From: JAAXIE01 sp965263155
GTDB taxonomy: Bacteria > Chloroflexota > Dehalococcoidia > Lucifugimonadales > JAAXIE01
Assembly: GCA_965263155.1 (NCBI GenBank)
Contig: OZ253586.1
Span: 2,480,001 to 2,544,000 of the forward strand
Length of the DNA: 64,000 nt
Direction: 5' to 3'
Positions 1 through 8,084 of the stretch are shown in pieces (position 1 is the first letter of the stretch; each line of letters opens with the position of its first letter). The position numbers and the translations under genes are program-made. Under the pieces are notes generated by a model. That model saw nothing but the letters and a program-made list of their open reading frames with translations, did no database searches and was not told where the DNA came from.

Positions 1-552
1 ACACCCGACGCCGTTTATGGCTCCGGGCACATGCTAAGGGGACTACGCTATGCTCCAACGGCCCGAGGATATGAGTTGCGGTCACAAGAGATTGCCAGTG
101 CCACAGTTGATGTACTAAACAGTCCGATAGCGTGGGAGTCAGAACACTTCTTGGTCGCTAACTCAACCAGGAGTATTCTGCGTACGATCGATAACCTTCC
201 CTTGATGAGGCCTCTGCGTTCCAGCGTTCTAGATTCGCTCGGCAAGAGAACCTAAGTCCCGCTACATGCACGAACCCTTGGGGACTCTATGGACCGAGGT
301 AACACCGCCTCATGACAGGGCGCCAGTCAACCCTACTCCTCTAATCACTCCCACCAGCGATACCCATCCCCGCCATCGCCGATTATCTGGTAGAGTCGCG
401 GAGCGCGGGCGTCCAAGTCTTCGGAGTCGGGTTGGATGTGGAAGACTTAAGCATTTTCCTCGACGTGTTCAGCCACGCCTAACCTAGAGCCAATGATGAT
501 GCCGTCGCAAAAAAGATGCTGAGTCCAATGGGCGCCCTGGTCTTCTCGGAGA
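1..552. other. left-edge region without a supported intact gene
   Basis: No convincing intact gene is visible. Short open frames exist on both strands but show no domain signature or ribosome-binding site. On the plus strand, positions 345-482 read without a start codon as a plausible protein tail containing AGVQVFGVGLDVEDL, which ends at TAA; the same frame continues with protein-like sequence after that stop. It could be the end of a decayed gene, but I cannot assign a family. Confidence 0.3.
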
Positions 553-1692
553 CTAGTTTGAGGCGAACTGGAAGACCTTGCCCTCGGTTTTGATGGAGGG
601 AGCGATGACCATTTCCGCTTGCTGTAGCTCTTGGAGGGTCACGGCCCCGCACATGCCCATGCCGACTTTCAGAGCGCTCACTAGGTTCTGGGTACCGTCG
701 GTGACCGACGTAGGGCCAAAGAGTATCTGGCTGAGAGTGCCCCTAGTGCCTACCTTGATGCGGGTGCCACGGGGAAGGTTGGGGTGAGCGTTGGCCATGC
801 CCCAGTTGAAGCCCCTGCCAGGGGCCTCCTCGGCTTGGGCAAAGGGGGTGCCCAGCATCACGCCGTCGGCCCCGCTGGCCACCGCCTTGCACACGTCGCC
901 GCCGGTGCGTAGGCCACCGTCGGTGATTATCGGCACATAACGCCCAGTGCGGTTGAAGTACTCCTGGCGGGCGGCAGCGCACTCCATTGTGGCCGTTACT
1001 TGGGGAACGCCCACGCCCACTACTTCACGGGTTGTGCAGGCCGCGCCGGGCCCCACACCCACCAGCACACCGTCGATGCCTGTCTCCATCAGTGCGAGGG
1101 CTACCCCGTAGGAGACGCAGTTGCCCACCACCACGGGGATGCCAACCTGCTGCCGCAGATCGTCCAATTGGAGGCCAGTGTAGCTACGAGAGATATGCCG
1201 CGCTGTGGTCACCGTCGACTGTACGAACAGGATGTCAGCTCCCGCCTCAACCGCCACTGGCGAAAGCGCCTTGGCGTTATTGGGTGTCACCGACACGGCG
1301 CAACAGGAGCCGGAGGCTTTGATTTCCTGAACGCGCTGCCCCACTAATTGCGATTGCACTGGTGGCGCATATACCTCTTGGAGGAGACCGGTAACCTCCT
1401 GCTGAGAGGCCGAGAGGATCTCCTCCAGCATGGAGTGGGGATCGTCGTAGCGAGTGTACAACCCTTCCAAGTTGAGGACGCCCAGCCCGCCCATCTGGTC
1501 CATCAATATGGCGGTGGCAGGCGAAACGATGGCGTCCATGGCTGCTGCCATGATCGGGATGTCAAAGACGGTATCGCCAATGCGCATCTCGGTGCTGGTC
1601 ATTTCTGGATTGACGGTGACCTCTCCGGGGACGATTGCCACTTCATCAAAGCCGTAGGCGGTACGAAGCTCTTTGAAAGGCGTATAGCTCAT
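553..1692 (-). CDS. guaB3: GuaB3-family IMP dehydrogenase-related protein
   Basis: A 379-residue TIM-barrel protein of the IMP dehydrogenase/GMP reductase superfamily. The nucleotide-binding loop with the catalytic cysteine is GPGAACTTR at 214-222 (Cys219), and the phosphate-binding stretch is DGGLRTGGDVCKAVASGADG at 258-277. The protein lacks the CBS pair of canonical GuaB, and its opening (a FDEVAIVPG-like start and GGLGVLNLEG at 68-77) fits the GuaB3 class common in Actinobacteria, Cyanobacteria and Chloroflexota. A role in converting IMP to XMP in guanine nucleotide synthesis is known for some family members and is inferred here. The start at 1692 is preceded by a GAGGTGAT ribosome-binding site about 8 bases upstream. 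It is divergent from the methyltransferase-Maf gene. Confidence 0.9.
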   Translation of the reverse strand: MSYTPFKELRTAYGFDEVAIVPGEVTVNPEMTSTEMRIGDTVFDIPIMAAAMDAIVSPATAILMDQMGGLGVLNLEGLYTRYDDPHSMLEEILSASQQEVTGLLQEVYAPPVQSQLVGQRVQEIKASGSCCAVSVTPNNAKALSPVAVEAGADILFVQSTVTTARHISRSYTGLQLDDLRQQVGIPVVVGNCVSYGVALALMETGIDGVLVGVGPGAACTTREVVGVGVPQVTATMECAAARQEYFNRTGRYVPIITDGGLRTGGDVCKAVASGADGVMLGTPFAQAEEAPGRGFNWGMANAHPNLPRGTRIKVGTRGTLSQILFGPTSVTDGTQNLVSALKVGMGMCGAVTLQELQQAEMVIAPSIKTEGKVFQFASN

Positions 1693-2008
1693 GGCGGCAT
1701 CACCTCGAGAGAGATTGCGCGTTGACAGAGGCTACAAGGGGGAGGGAGGCGGTCTGCGGACAAGGCGGCTGGATAGTCGTCGCTAAGGGGACTGTGTGAG
1801 AGAAGTAACTTCCCATGCGGAGGTTAAAGAAAAATCTAGCAGAGGCGGAATGTCAAGTCAAGCCGAATCTGCTGCCAAGCTTATACTGGAGGCAAGCTTT
1901 ACGCTGGAGGGGAGTTATACGCGTCTCTGTTACTTCACAGCTTTGGGGGCTTGACAGTTTTGGGGGGTTGCTTGGCAGCGTTGAGGGCGTGGTCTATAGT
2001 GATTGCCT
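1693..2008. other. divergent intergenic region, guaB3 / methyltransferase-Maf
   Basis: This spacer between two divergent genes holds the guaB3 ribosome-binding site at its left end and a strong candidate promoter for the rightward gene at 1972-2000. An extra TTGACA lies at 1951-1956 but has no partner -10 at 16-18 bases. No small gene or riboswitch is recognised. Confidence 0.5.
1972..2000 (+). promoter_or_regulatory. promoter for the methyltransferase-Maf gene, apparently leaderless
   Basis: TTGGCA (1972-1977) and TATAGT (1995-2000) are separated by exactly 17 bases, a near-consensus housekeeping promoter. Transcription would begin around 2007-2009, essentially at the ATG at 2009. No Shine-Dalgarno sequence precedes that ATG, so a leaderless mRNA is the simplest reading. 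Confidence 0.55.
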
Positions 2009-3880
2009 ATGGTTCAAGCTGTGGAGATTGGCGCGCTTCTCAGGGTGCGGCTGCAGGGCTGGGGACGCTTGGGAGAGGCGCTGGCCCAGCACGAGGACGT
2101 ACCCCTTTTCGTTTTCGGCGGAATCGATGGCGAGGATGTCGAGGTTGAGGTGGTGCGCCGCCACCGGAGATACTTGGCGGCGCGCGTGGTCCGTGTACTT
2201 GAACCTTCGCCCCACCGCATCGAGCCTCCCTGTCCCCATTTCGGGGCATGCACTGGCTGCCAGTGGCAGCACATTACCGGGGAGCATCAGCGCGAGTTGA
2301 AACGGCTGGCAGTCGTCGATGCGTTGGAGAGGATCGGCGGACTGGACGATGCACCCGTGGCCGAGATCATTCCGGCCCCAGCTCCCTTCGGCTACCGTAA
2401 TCACGCCCGCTTCACCGTGGGGCCGCAGGGCGCTCTCGGTTATGTCAATAGGGAGAGTCGCCGCTTCGTGTCCATCGACCGCTGCATGCTGATGGATGAG
2501 GCAATCAACACCACCTTGGGCCAGCTCCAAGGCAATTGCGCTGATACTACTCAATTGTCGGTCCGTTATGGGACAGGCACCGGCGATGTGCTGGTGCAAC
2601 CCACGCTACGTAACCCCGCAGTACCCATAGCTACAGGCCAGAAGCATTTCCGCGAAAGGATGGGTGGCCACATCTTCCGCGTGGGGTCACCCTCCTTCTT
2701 TCAGGTGAACACACCCCAAGCCGAGCGGATGGCGGACCTCATTCGGGAGGAGTTGGAGTTGGCCGGCGACGAACTGGTGGCCGACATCTACGCTGGCGTT
2801 GGCACTTTCGCCGTGCTGCTGGCACCTCATTGTGGTCACGTCATAGCCATCGAAGAGTCCAGCGCAGCCATGGACGATGCCGAGGTCAACTGCGAGGGTA
2901 TACCCAACCTAGAACTCCTGCGCGCCCGGGCCGAGGACGCTCTCGCAGAGATGGAGCGTTGCCCCGATGCGATAGTATTGGACCCGCCCCGCGCAGGATG
3001 CGCTCCCAGCATGCTGGAGTCGCTGGTCCGTTTGCGCCCCAAGAAGATCGTGTACGTCTCGTGCGACCCCTCCACTCTAGCGCGAGACCTGAAGGTCCTA
3101 TGTGCTGGCGGGTTCCAACTGCGCAAAGTACAACCCATCGACATGTTTCCTCAGACCCACCATGTGGAGTGTGTGGCGACACTCGTGGCAGGTGATGCAG
3201 ATCCGGCCACCAAAGCAGTGCCCGCCACTCTGACTCTGGCATCGGCCTCGCCGCGACGGCGCCAACTGTTGCAGGCCCTCGGCATGGATTTTCGGGTGCA
3301 ACCCTCGTCCGTCCCGGAGGAGCCTGAACCCAGTGAGTCGCCCATAGACCTAGTGCGTCGGCTGGCGCTGGCCAAGGCTCGCGCCGTGGCAGCCGACATG
3401 TCGGGAGGCTTGGTAATCGGCGCCGATAGCGTGGTGGTCCACCAAGGTGACATACTTGGGAAACCCGCTACCGTGGAGGAAGCGCGGGGGATGCTGGCCC
3501 GCTTGCGGGGGAACACCCATCAGGTGTTCAGCGGCATCGCAGTGGTCGACGCCTCTACCGGGAAGCACCTACTGGCCGGCGAGACGACTCCGGTGCTGAT
3601 GCGAGAATATTCCGATGCCGAGGTTGAAGACTACATCGCATCAGGGTCGCCCATGGACAAGGCAGGGGCCTACGGGGTGCAGGATGCAGACTTCCACCCC
3701 GCAAGCAGTGTGCAGGGCTGCTACTCCAACGTAGTCGGTCTGCCCCTGTGCACCCTGCTCGATGTGCTGCGAGAGATGGGCTACGAGGCAACGCCAAAGT
3801 TCCCGGCGCTCCTCATCGAGAGTTGCACTGAGTGTCCGCTACAGATGAGGGAGAGTGGCGCATGGCCCATGCGAAGCTGA
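2009..3880 (+). CDS. fusion of RumA/RlmD-type rRNA (uracil-5)-methyltransferase with Maf nucleotide pyrophosphatase
   Basis: One 623-residue frame joins two enzymes. Residues 1 to about 393 are an RNA m5U methyltransferase: N-terminal TRAM-like segment, iron-sulfur cysteines C75, C81, C84 and C159, SAM-binding DIYAGVGTFA (259-268), DPPR (325-328), and catalytic C352 in SCDPSTLARDL. Residues about 405-590 are a Maf protein: SASPRRRQLL (412-421), GADSVVV (471-477) and DKAGAYGVQ (550-558), the signature of pyrophosphatases acting on dTTP/UTP or modified nucleotides. A tail of about 30 residues follows. The two enzymes are normally separate genes. ATG 2009 is chosen over TTG 2003 because of the promoter spacing and the methyltransferase N-terminus. 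The fused reading frame is unbroken, so this is not an obvious read-through artefact. Confidence 0.9.
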   Translation: MVQAVEIGALLRVRLQGWGRLGEALAQHEDVPLFVFGGIDGEDVEVEVVRRHRRYLAARVVRVLEPSPHRIEPPCPHFGACTGCQWQHITGEHQRELKRLAVVDALERIGGLDDAPVAEIIPAPAPFGYRNHARFTVGPQGALGYVNRESRRFVSIDRCMLMDEAINTTLGQLQGNCADTTQLSVRYGTGTGDVLVQPTLRNPAVPIATGQKHFRERMGGHIFRVGSPSFFQVNTPQAERMADLIREELELAGDELVADIYAGVGTFAVLLAPHCGHVIAIEESSAAMDDAEVNCEGIPNLELLRARAEDALAEMERCPDAIVLDPPRAGCAPSMLESLVRLRPKKIVYVSCDPSTLARDLKVLCAGGFQLRKVQPIDMFPQTHHVECVATLVAGDADPATKAVPATLTLASASPRRRQLLQALGMDFRVQPSSVPEEPEPSESPIDLVRRLALAKARAVAADMSGGLVIGADSVVVHQGDILGKPATVEEARGMLARLRGNTHQVFSGIAVVDASTGKHLLAGETTPVLMREYSDAEVEDYIASGSPMDKAGAYGVQDADFHPASSVQGCYSNVVGLPLCTLLDVLREMGYEATPKFPALLIESCTECPLQMRESGAWPMRS

Positions 3881-3904
3881 CGCGCCTGATGGTCCGTGCC
3901 ATGG

Positions 3905-3924
3905 ATTCCCGCCTAGGCGGGAAT
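3905..3924. repeat. REP-like 20-bp palindrome
   Basis: A perfect 20-bp palindrome with arms ATTCCCGCCT / AGGCGGGAAT lies between the Maf domain and tatB. It resembles the widespread GGATTCCCGC...GCGGGAATGA class of repetitive extragenic palindromes. In RNA it would form a short hairpin, but no T-run follows, so it is not a classical terminator. Confidence 0.6.
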
Positions 3925-4040
3925 GATGGACCGGCTTCTCGTTCCGGGTGCTCGCCCCGTGGTCGCGGCAATGACGGAGGTGGCGTGGAGCCATCGGAAA
4001 GTAAGAATAGCTCTGGTGCCCTCCTTGAGGAGCAACGCCA

Positions 4041-4289
4041 ATGATGGGCATCGGCTTTCTGGAGTTGTTGGTGATCGCGCTGGTTGCCATCATTGTACTG
4101 GGGCCCGCCAAGGCCGTGGAGATGGCCCGCAGCGCAGGCAAGATGATGGGCGAGGTCCGCCGGTCTTTCACAGACTTGTCGTCGACCTTGGAGCCAAGCA
4201 AGTGGGAGGAGTCGCCTGAGGGTCGGGACAATCGCCAAGACAATCGTCAGAAGAAGGGGCCTGACTCGGGAGACAAGGCCCAAAGCTGA
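4041..4289 (+). CDS. tatB: twin-arginine translocase subunit, TatA/TatB family (TatB-like)
   Basis: An 82-residue protein with one N-terminal membrane helix (about residues 4-21), the conserved Glu at position 8 (FLEL), an LGPAK hinge, an amphipathic helix, and a charged tail rich in D, R, K and Q. The LGP hinge is more typical of TatB than of TatA, while the second Tat subunit at 5042-5248 has the FG hinge of TatA. It works with TatC to recognise and export folded proteins carrying a twin-arginine signal. The first of two adjacent ATGs is used; a GAGG lies upstream. Its TGA overlaps the ATG of tatC by one base, so the genes are translationally coupled. Confidence 0.85.
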   Translation: MMGIGFLELLVIALVAIIVLGPAKAVEMARSAGKMMGEVRRSFTDLSSTLEPSKWEESPEGRDNRQDNRQKKGPDSGDKAQS

Positions 4290-5035
4290 TGGAGCGCCAG
4301 ATTTCCGTCGGCCAGCACCTGCGGGAGTTGCGGCGGCGCATCATCATCTGCACCCTCACGGTGATGGCTGGCGCATTGGTGGGCTTCTTCTTCCACGAAC
4401 CCTTGGTGGAAATGTTGAAGCGCCCCGCAGACTTTGGCGGGCCAGACAGCCCGCAACTAATCGCCACCCAACTCACCGAGAACTTGGGCGTCACGATGAA
4501 AGTCAGCGTAGTCGCTGGCTTGGTGCTAGCCTTCCCAATAGTCCTCTACCAAGCAGTCCGGTTCGTTGCTCCGGGGCTGACGAGCCGGGAGTTGCGTTAC
4601 CTGCTGGCCTTCCTGCCAGCGAGCCTGATTTGCTTCGCAGCAGGATGCGCCTTCGCCTATTTCGTGCTGCTGCCTCCGGCCTTGGGTTTCCTTTTGGACT
4701 GGGGCAGCGAGTTGGCCACGCCCCACATCAGGATCAGCAACTACGTCAATACCACGGTGATGCTAGTGTTCTGGATGGGTGTCGTGTTCGAGACGCCCGT
4801 GGTGATGTTCCTGTTGGCCAAGCTGGGGATCGTAACGGCACGCCAGTTTAGTGTCTGGCGCCGCTACTGGGTGGTGGTAGCCTTCATCCTCGCCGCCCTG
4901 ATCACACCGACCATCGACCCGGTGAACCAAGCCCTGGTGGCGGCCCCACTTATCGTGATGTACGAATTGGGAGTGTTGCTGGCCAAGTTGGCGCGGAGAG
5001 GGAAGGCCGTGTCGCCTGCCAGCGTGGCGACCTAG
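4289..5035 (+). CDS. tatC: Sec-independent protein translocase TatC
   Basis: A 248-residue polytopic protein of usual TatC length with six predicted membrane helices. Family hallmarks are HLRELRRRI near the N-terminus (the signal-peptide-binding face), the FEPLVE-like loop after helix 1, MGVVFETPVV with the conserved Glu in the middle, and the ITPTIDPVNQ region between helices 5 and 6. TatC is the twin-arginine signal receptor. It is coupled to tatB upstream. Its stop lies inside a 12-bp palindrome shared with the convergent tatA. Confidence 0.95.
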   Translation: MERQISVGQHLRELRRRIIICTLTVMAGALVGFFFHEPLVEMLKRPADFGGPDSPQLIATQLTENLGVTMKVSVVAGLVLAFPIVLYQAVRFVAPGLTSRELRYLLAFLPASLICFAAGCAFAYFVLLPPALGFLLDWGSELATPHIRISNYVNTTVMLVFWMGVVFETPVVMFLLAKLGIVTARQFSVWRRYWVVVAFILAALITPTIDPVNQALVAAPLIVMYELGVLLAKLARRGKAVSPASVAT

Positions 5036-5044
5036 CGGCCGCTA
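5033..5044. repeat. 12-bp palindrome containing both convergent stop codons
   Basis: TAGCGGCCGCTA spans the junction of tatC and tatA. Each gene's TAG stop is one end of the palindrome. It is short and lacks T-runs, so a terminator function is doubtful. Confidence 0.5.
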
Positions 5045-5248
5045 TCGCTCAGACCCTTTGCCCACTGGGGCATCGGTCTCGCTGTTGGTGGGGTCCTGAT
5101 CGTCCTCGCCGGTGACCGCCCGCTTGAAGGCGCGCATGCTGGAACCCAGCGACTTGCCAACTTGGGGCAGGCGTGTCGCCCCGAAGAGCAAGAGGAGAAC
5201 GGCGAGTATGATGAGTATCTCTGTTAAGCCGATGCCTCCGAAACGCAT
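5042..5248 (-). CDS. tatA: twin-arginine translocase subunit TatA
   Basis: A 68-residue protein with the canonical TatA design: short N-terminus with Glu in LTEILII, one membrane helix (about residues 8-24), FG hinge (LLFGATRLPQVGKSLGSSMR), amphipathic helix, and an acidic tail. TatA forms the pore-like oligomer recruited by TatBC. It is encoded convergently to tatC, 6 bases apart, so it must be transcribed separately from tatBC. This orientation is unusual for a Tat locus but the gene looks intact. Confidence 0.9.
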   Translation of the reverse strand: MRFGGIGLTEILIILAVLLLLFGATRLPQVGKSLGSSMRAFKRAVTGEDDQDPTNSETDAPVGKGSER

Positions 5249-5395
5249 ATGTCACCCCCGTAGCGTTGTCCAATGATAGCCCGCGTGCCTGATTGTTAGC
5301 AAGTTCCAGGCATGCCGTGTCCCTCCAGTCGTACCACGGCATCAGCCTTATGCTAGAATGGGCGGACGAACCCACTCATCTTGGGGACCGACTTA

Positions 5396-7081
5396 ATGTC
5401 CGAACACATATTGGTGGCCGTCGCTTGGCCTTACGCCAACGGTTCGCTGCACTTGGGACACCTCGCCGGATGCTACCTACCCGCGGATATCTTCGCCCGC
5501 TACCACCGGGCCAAGGGCGACCAGGTACTAATGGTCTCCGGTAGCGACCAGCATGGCACGCCCGTCACCATACGGGCCGAGCAGGAAGGGCTGACGCCCC
5601 AACAAGTGGTGGACAAGTATCACCACGACTTCCTCGACTCGTGGCAGCGGATGGGCATCAGCTTCGACCTCTTCACCACCACCGGCACCGACAATCATCG
5701 CAAGGTGTCCCAAGACTTCTTCCTCAAACTGCTGGAGAAGGGGTTCATTTACAAAGACACCATGTTGCTGCCCTACTGCGGCGATTGTCACCGATACCTG
5801 CCCGACCGCTACGTGGAGGGGGAATGCCCCCACTGTGGCAACACCCGGGCCCGCGGCGACCAGTGCGACAATTGCGGGCGCACTCTCGACCCGCAGGACC
5901 TCGTGGACCCTAGATGCCAACTGTCAGGCACCACTCCCACATTCCAGAATTCGGACCACTTCTTCCTACGCCTCAGCGCCTTCCGTGATCAACTGTTGGA
6001 CTGGGTGCAGGACAAGGACTACTGGCGCCCGAACGTCCTCAACTTCACCAAGCGCTACCTTGAGGAAGCACTTTTGGACCGGGCCATCACCCGTGACCTT
6101 ACATGGGGGGTGCCCGTTCCACTAGACGATTACGACGATAAACGGATATACGTCTGGTTCGAGGCCGTCATCGGCTACTTATCGGCCTCGGTGCAGTGGG
6201 CGGCGGACCAAGGACGCCCCGACGCTTGGAAGGAGTGGTGGCACAACCCCGACGCCAAGTCCTTCTACTTCATCGGCAAGGACAACATCCCCTTCCATAC
6301 CATGATCTGGCCTGCCATGCTCCTAGGCTACGAGGGGCTGAACCTGCCCTACGACGTGCCTGCCAACGAGTTCCTCAGCTTGGAGGGACGGCAGTTTTCC
6401 ACCAGCCAACGCTGGGCGTTGTGGCTACCCGACTACTTGGAGCGCTACGACCCCGACCCACTGCGTTTCTACCTGACAATGAGCATGCCGGAAACGGGAG
6501 ACACTGACTTCTCCTGGGGCGAGTTCGTGCGACGCAACAACTCAGAATTGGTGGGCACCTTCGGCAACCTAGTGCAGCGTGTCCTCACCATCACTCACCG
6601 CAACTTCGACGGCAAGGTGCCTACGCCGGGGGACTTGGACGACGCCAGCAGCCTCCTGTTGCAGAAGTGCGCTGCTGCCATGGAGGACGTGGGGGCCAGC
6701 CTTTCGACTTGTCGCTTCCGCATGGGGCTGACCCAAGCCATGGCTCTCGCCCAAGAAGCCAACCGCTACCTAGACACCAAGGCCCCTTGGGCCAGCATCA
6801 AGACGGACAAAGAGGCGACGGCCACGACCCTGTGGGTAGCCATGGCCACCATCAACTGCCTGAAAATACTGATGGCCCCTTACATCCCCTTCAGCGCCCA
6901 GCGGTTGCATCGGATGCTGGGGTACGACGGCGAGGTGGGTGAGTGCGGGTGGAGCTGGCAGGGCACAACGGAGCAATTGCCGCCTGGGCAAACTATGGAG
7001 AGTCCCCAAGCCCTGTTTACCAAGCTTGACGACGGTGTCGTAGAAGAAGAGACCTCACGTCTAGTCGGCGCCCGAGGATAG
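5396..7081 (+). CDS. metG: methionyl-tRNA synthetase
   Basis: A 561-residue class I synthetase charging tRNA-Met. The HIGH-type motif is HLGH at 19-22. Three Cys pairs (C128/C131, C144/C147, C157/C160) form the metal-binding knuckles of the E. coli/archaeal-type enzyme. The KMSKS loop is replaced by QFSTS at 333-337, with both KMSKS lysines absent; QFSTS/KFSTS loops do occur in some bacterial MetRS clades. The C-terminal EMAP-like dimerisation domain is missing, so the protein is shorter than the E. coli enzyme. ATG 5396 is preferred to TTG 5381 because homologues start near SEHILVA and a GGGGA lies about 9 bases upstream. The polyprenyl synthase gene follows 7 bases later. Confidence 0.95.
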   Translation: MSEHILVAVAWPYANGSLHLGHLAGCYLPADIFARYHRAKGDQVLMVSGSDQHGTPVTIRAEQEGLTPQQVVDKYHHDFLDSWQRMGISFDLFTTTGTDNHRKVSQDFFLKLLEKGFIYKDTMLLPYCGDCHRYLPDRYVEGECPHCGNTRARGDQCDNCGRTLDPQDLVDPRCQLSGTTPTFQNSDHFFLRLSAFRDQLLDWVQDKDYWRPNVLNFTKRYLEEALLDRAITRDLTWGVPVPLDDYDDKRIYVWFEAVIGYLSASVQWAADQGRPDAWKEWWHNPDAKSFYFIGKDNIPFHTMIWPAMLLGYEGLNLPYDVPANEFLSLEGRQFSTSQRWALWLPDYLERYDPDPLRFYLTMSMPETGDTDFSWGEFVRRNNSELVGTFGNLVQRVLTITHRNFDGKVPTPGDLDDASSLLLQKCAAAMEDVGASLSTCRFRMGLTQAMALAQEANRYLDTKAPWASIKTDKEATATTLWVAMATINCLKILMAPYIPFSAQRLHRMLGYDGEVGECGWSWQGTTEQLPPGQTMESPQALFTKLDDGVVEEETSRLVGARG

Positions 7082-7088
7082 AAGAACT

Positions 7089-8072
7089 TTGTCTGAGGGA
7101 GTTGACGCCGCCACTATCTCCATGTACACGCCTGTGGCCAAGGAGCTTGCGCAAGTAGAGGAGCGCCTGAGCCGCATATCCAAAGAGGGCGTTGCCGAGT
7201 TGGCGGGCATGCTGGACTACGTTGCGGGCACTGGGGGCAAGCGCGTTCGCCCTGCCATCACCCTGCTGGCTGCCCGCTTCCACGCCACGGACTACACCCT
7301 GCCCATCATCATGGCCACGGCCGTGGAACTGCTGCATGTCGCCACTCTGATTCACGACGACACTGTGGACAACTCGTCGCTGCGGCGCGGCAAGGCCACC
7401 GTGGGCAGCCTTTGGGGACGCAACGCGGCAATACTTCTGGGAGACTACGTGTTCGCGACCTCAGCCACCTTCGTGTGCGACACCGGGAACGTCCGTGCCA
7501 TCCGGCGCTTCTCCGAGACCATCATGGAGCTTTCCAGCGGCGAGTTGCTGGAGTACTTCAACACCTACAACTGGCAACAGAAAGAAGAAGACTACTGCGA
7601 CCGGATATACCGTAAGACGGCGTCCCTCTTCTCGACCGCCGCCGAGACCGGCGCTCTCCTCAGCGGTGCACCCGAACCCCAAGTGCAGGCCCTGAAAGAC
7701 TACGGCCGCCATATAGGCATGGCCTTCCAGATCGTCGACGACATCCTCGACGTGCTGGGGTCGACCGATGAGATTGGCAAGCCCGTGGGCCATGACCTCT
7801 TACAGGGCGTATTGACTCTGCCTACCATCAAGTTCATTGAGCAGTACCCCGATAACAACCCGGTAAAGGCCCTGTTCGAGGAGGGCAACGCCAGCGGCCA
7901 CCTAGATGCCGCGCTCGACATGATTCGCAACTCCGGCATCGTGGAGGAGTGCTACGCCGTAGTACGCGATTACTGCGCCAAGGCGAGCCACAACCTCAAG
8001 GACTTGCAAGACGGCCCCGCAAGGCGGCCCCTCATGGACCTAGCATCCTTCGTAATGGAGCGCACCCGCTAG
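7089..8072 (+). CDS. polyprenyl diphosphate synthase (trans-isoprenyl chain elongation)
   Basis: A 327-residue all-helical isoprenyl diphosphate synthase. The two Asp-rich Mg-binding motifs are DDTVD (90-94) and DDILD (217-221), and GGKRVRP near residue 53 binds IPP. Such enzymes condense IPP onto an allylic diphosphate to make quinone or lipid-carrier side chains. The residues before the first Asp-rich motif suggest a medium- to long-chain product, but I cannot fix the chain length. Start is TTG 7089, with AGGA about 11 bases upstream; the next start (ATG 7122) has no ribosome-binding site. It lies directly after metG, probably in one operon. Confidence 0.9.
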   Translation: MSEGVDAATISMYTPVAKELAQVEERLSRISKEGVAELAGMLDYVAGTGGKRVRPAITLLAARFHATDYTLPIIMATAVELLHVATLIHDDTVDNSSLRRGKATVGSLWGRNAAILLGDYVFATSATFVCDTGNVRAIRRFSETIMELSSGELLEYFNTYNWQQKEEDYCDRIYRKTASLFSTAAETGALLSGAPEPQVQALKDYGRHIGMAFQIVDDILDVLGSTDEIGKPVGHDLLQGVLTLPTIKFIEQYPDNNPVKALFEEGNASGHLDAALDMIRNSGIVEECYAVVRDYCAKASHNLKDLQDGPARRPLMDLASFVMERTR

Positions 8073-8076
8073 GAGG
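8071..8076 (+). promoter_or_regulatory. ribosome-binding site fixing the GIY-YIG start
   Basis: A perfect AGGAGG sits 8 bases before ATG 8085 and overlaps the stop codon of the upstream synthase. It selects 8085 over the in-frame TTG at 8079 and implies translational coupling. Confidence 0.75.
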
Positions 8077-8084
8077 ATTTGGCC

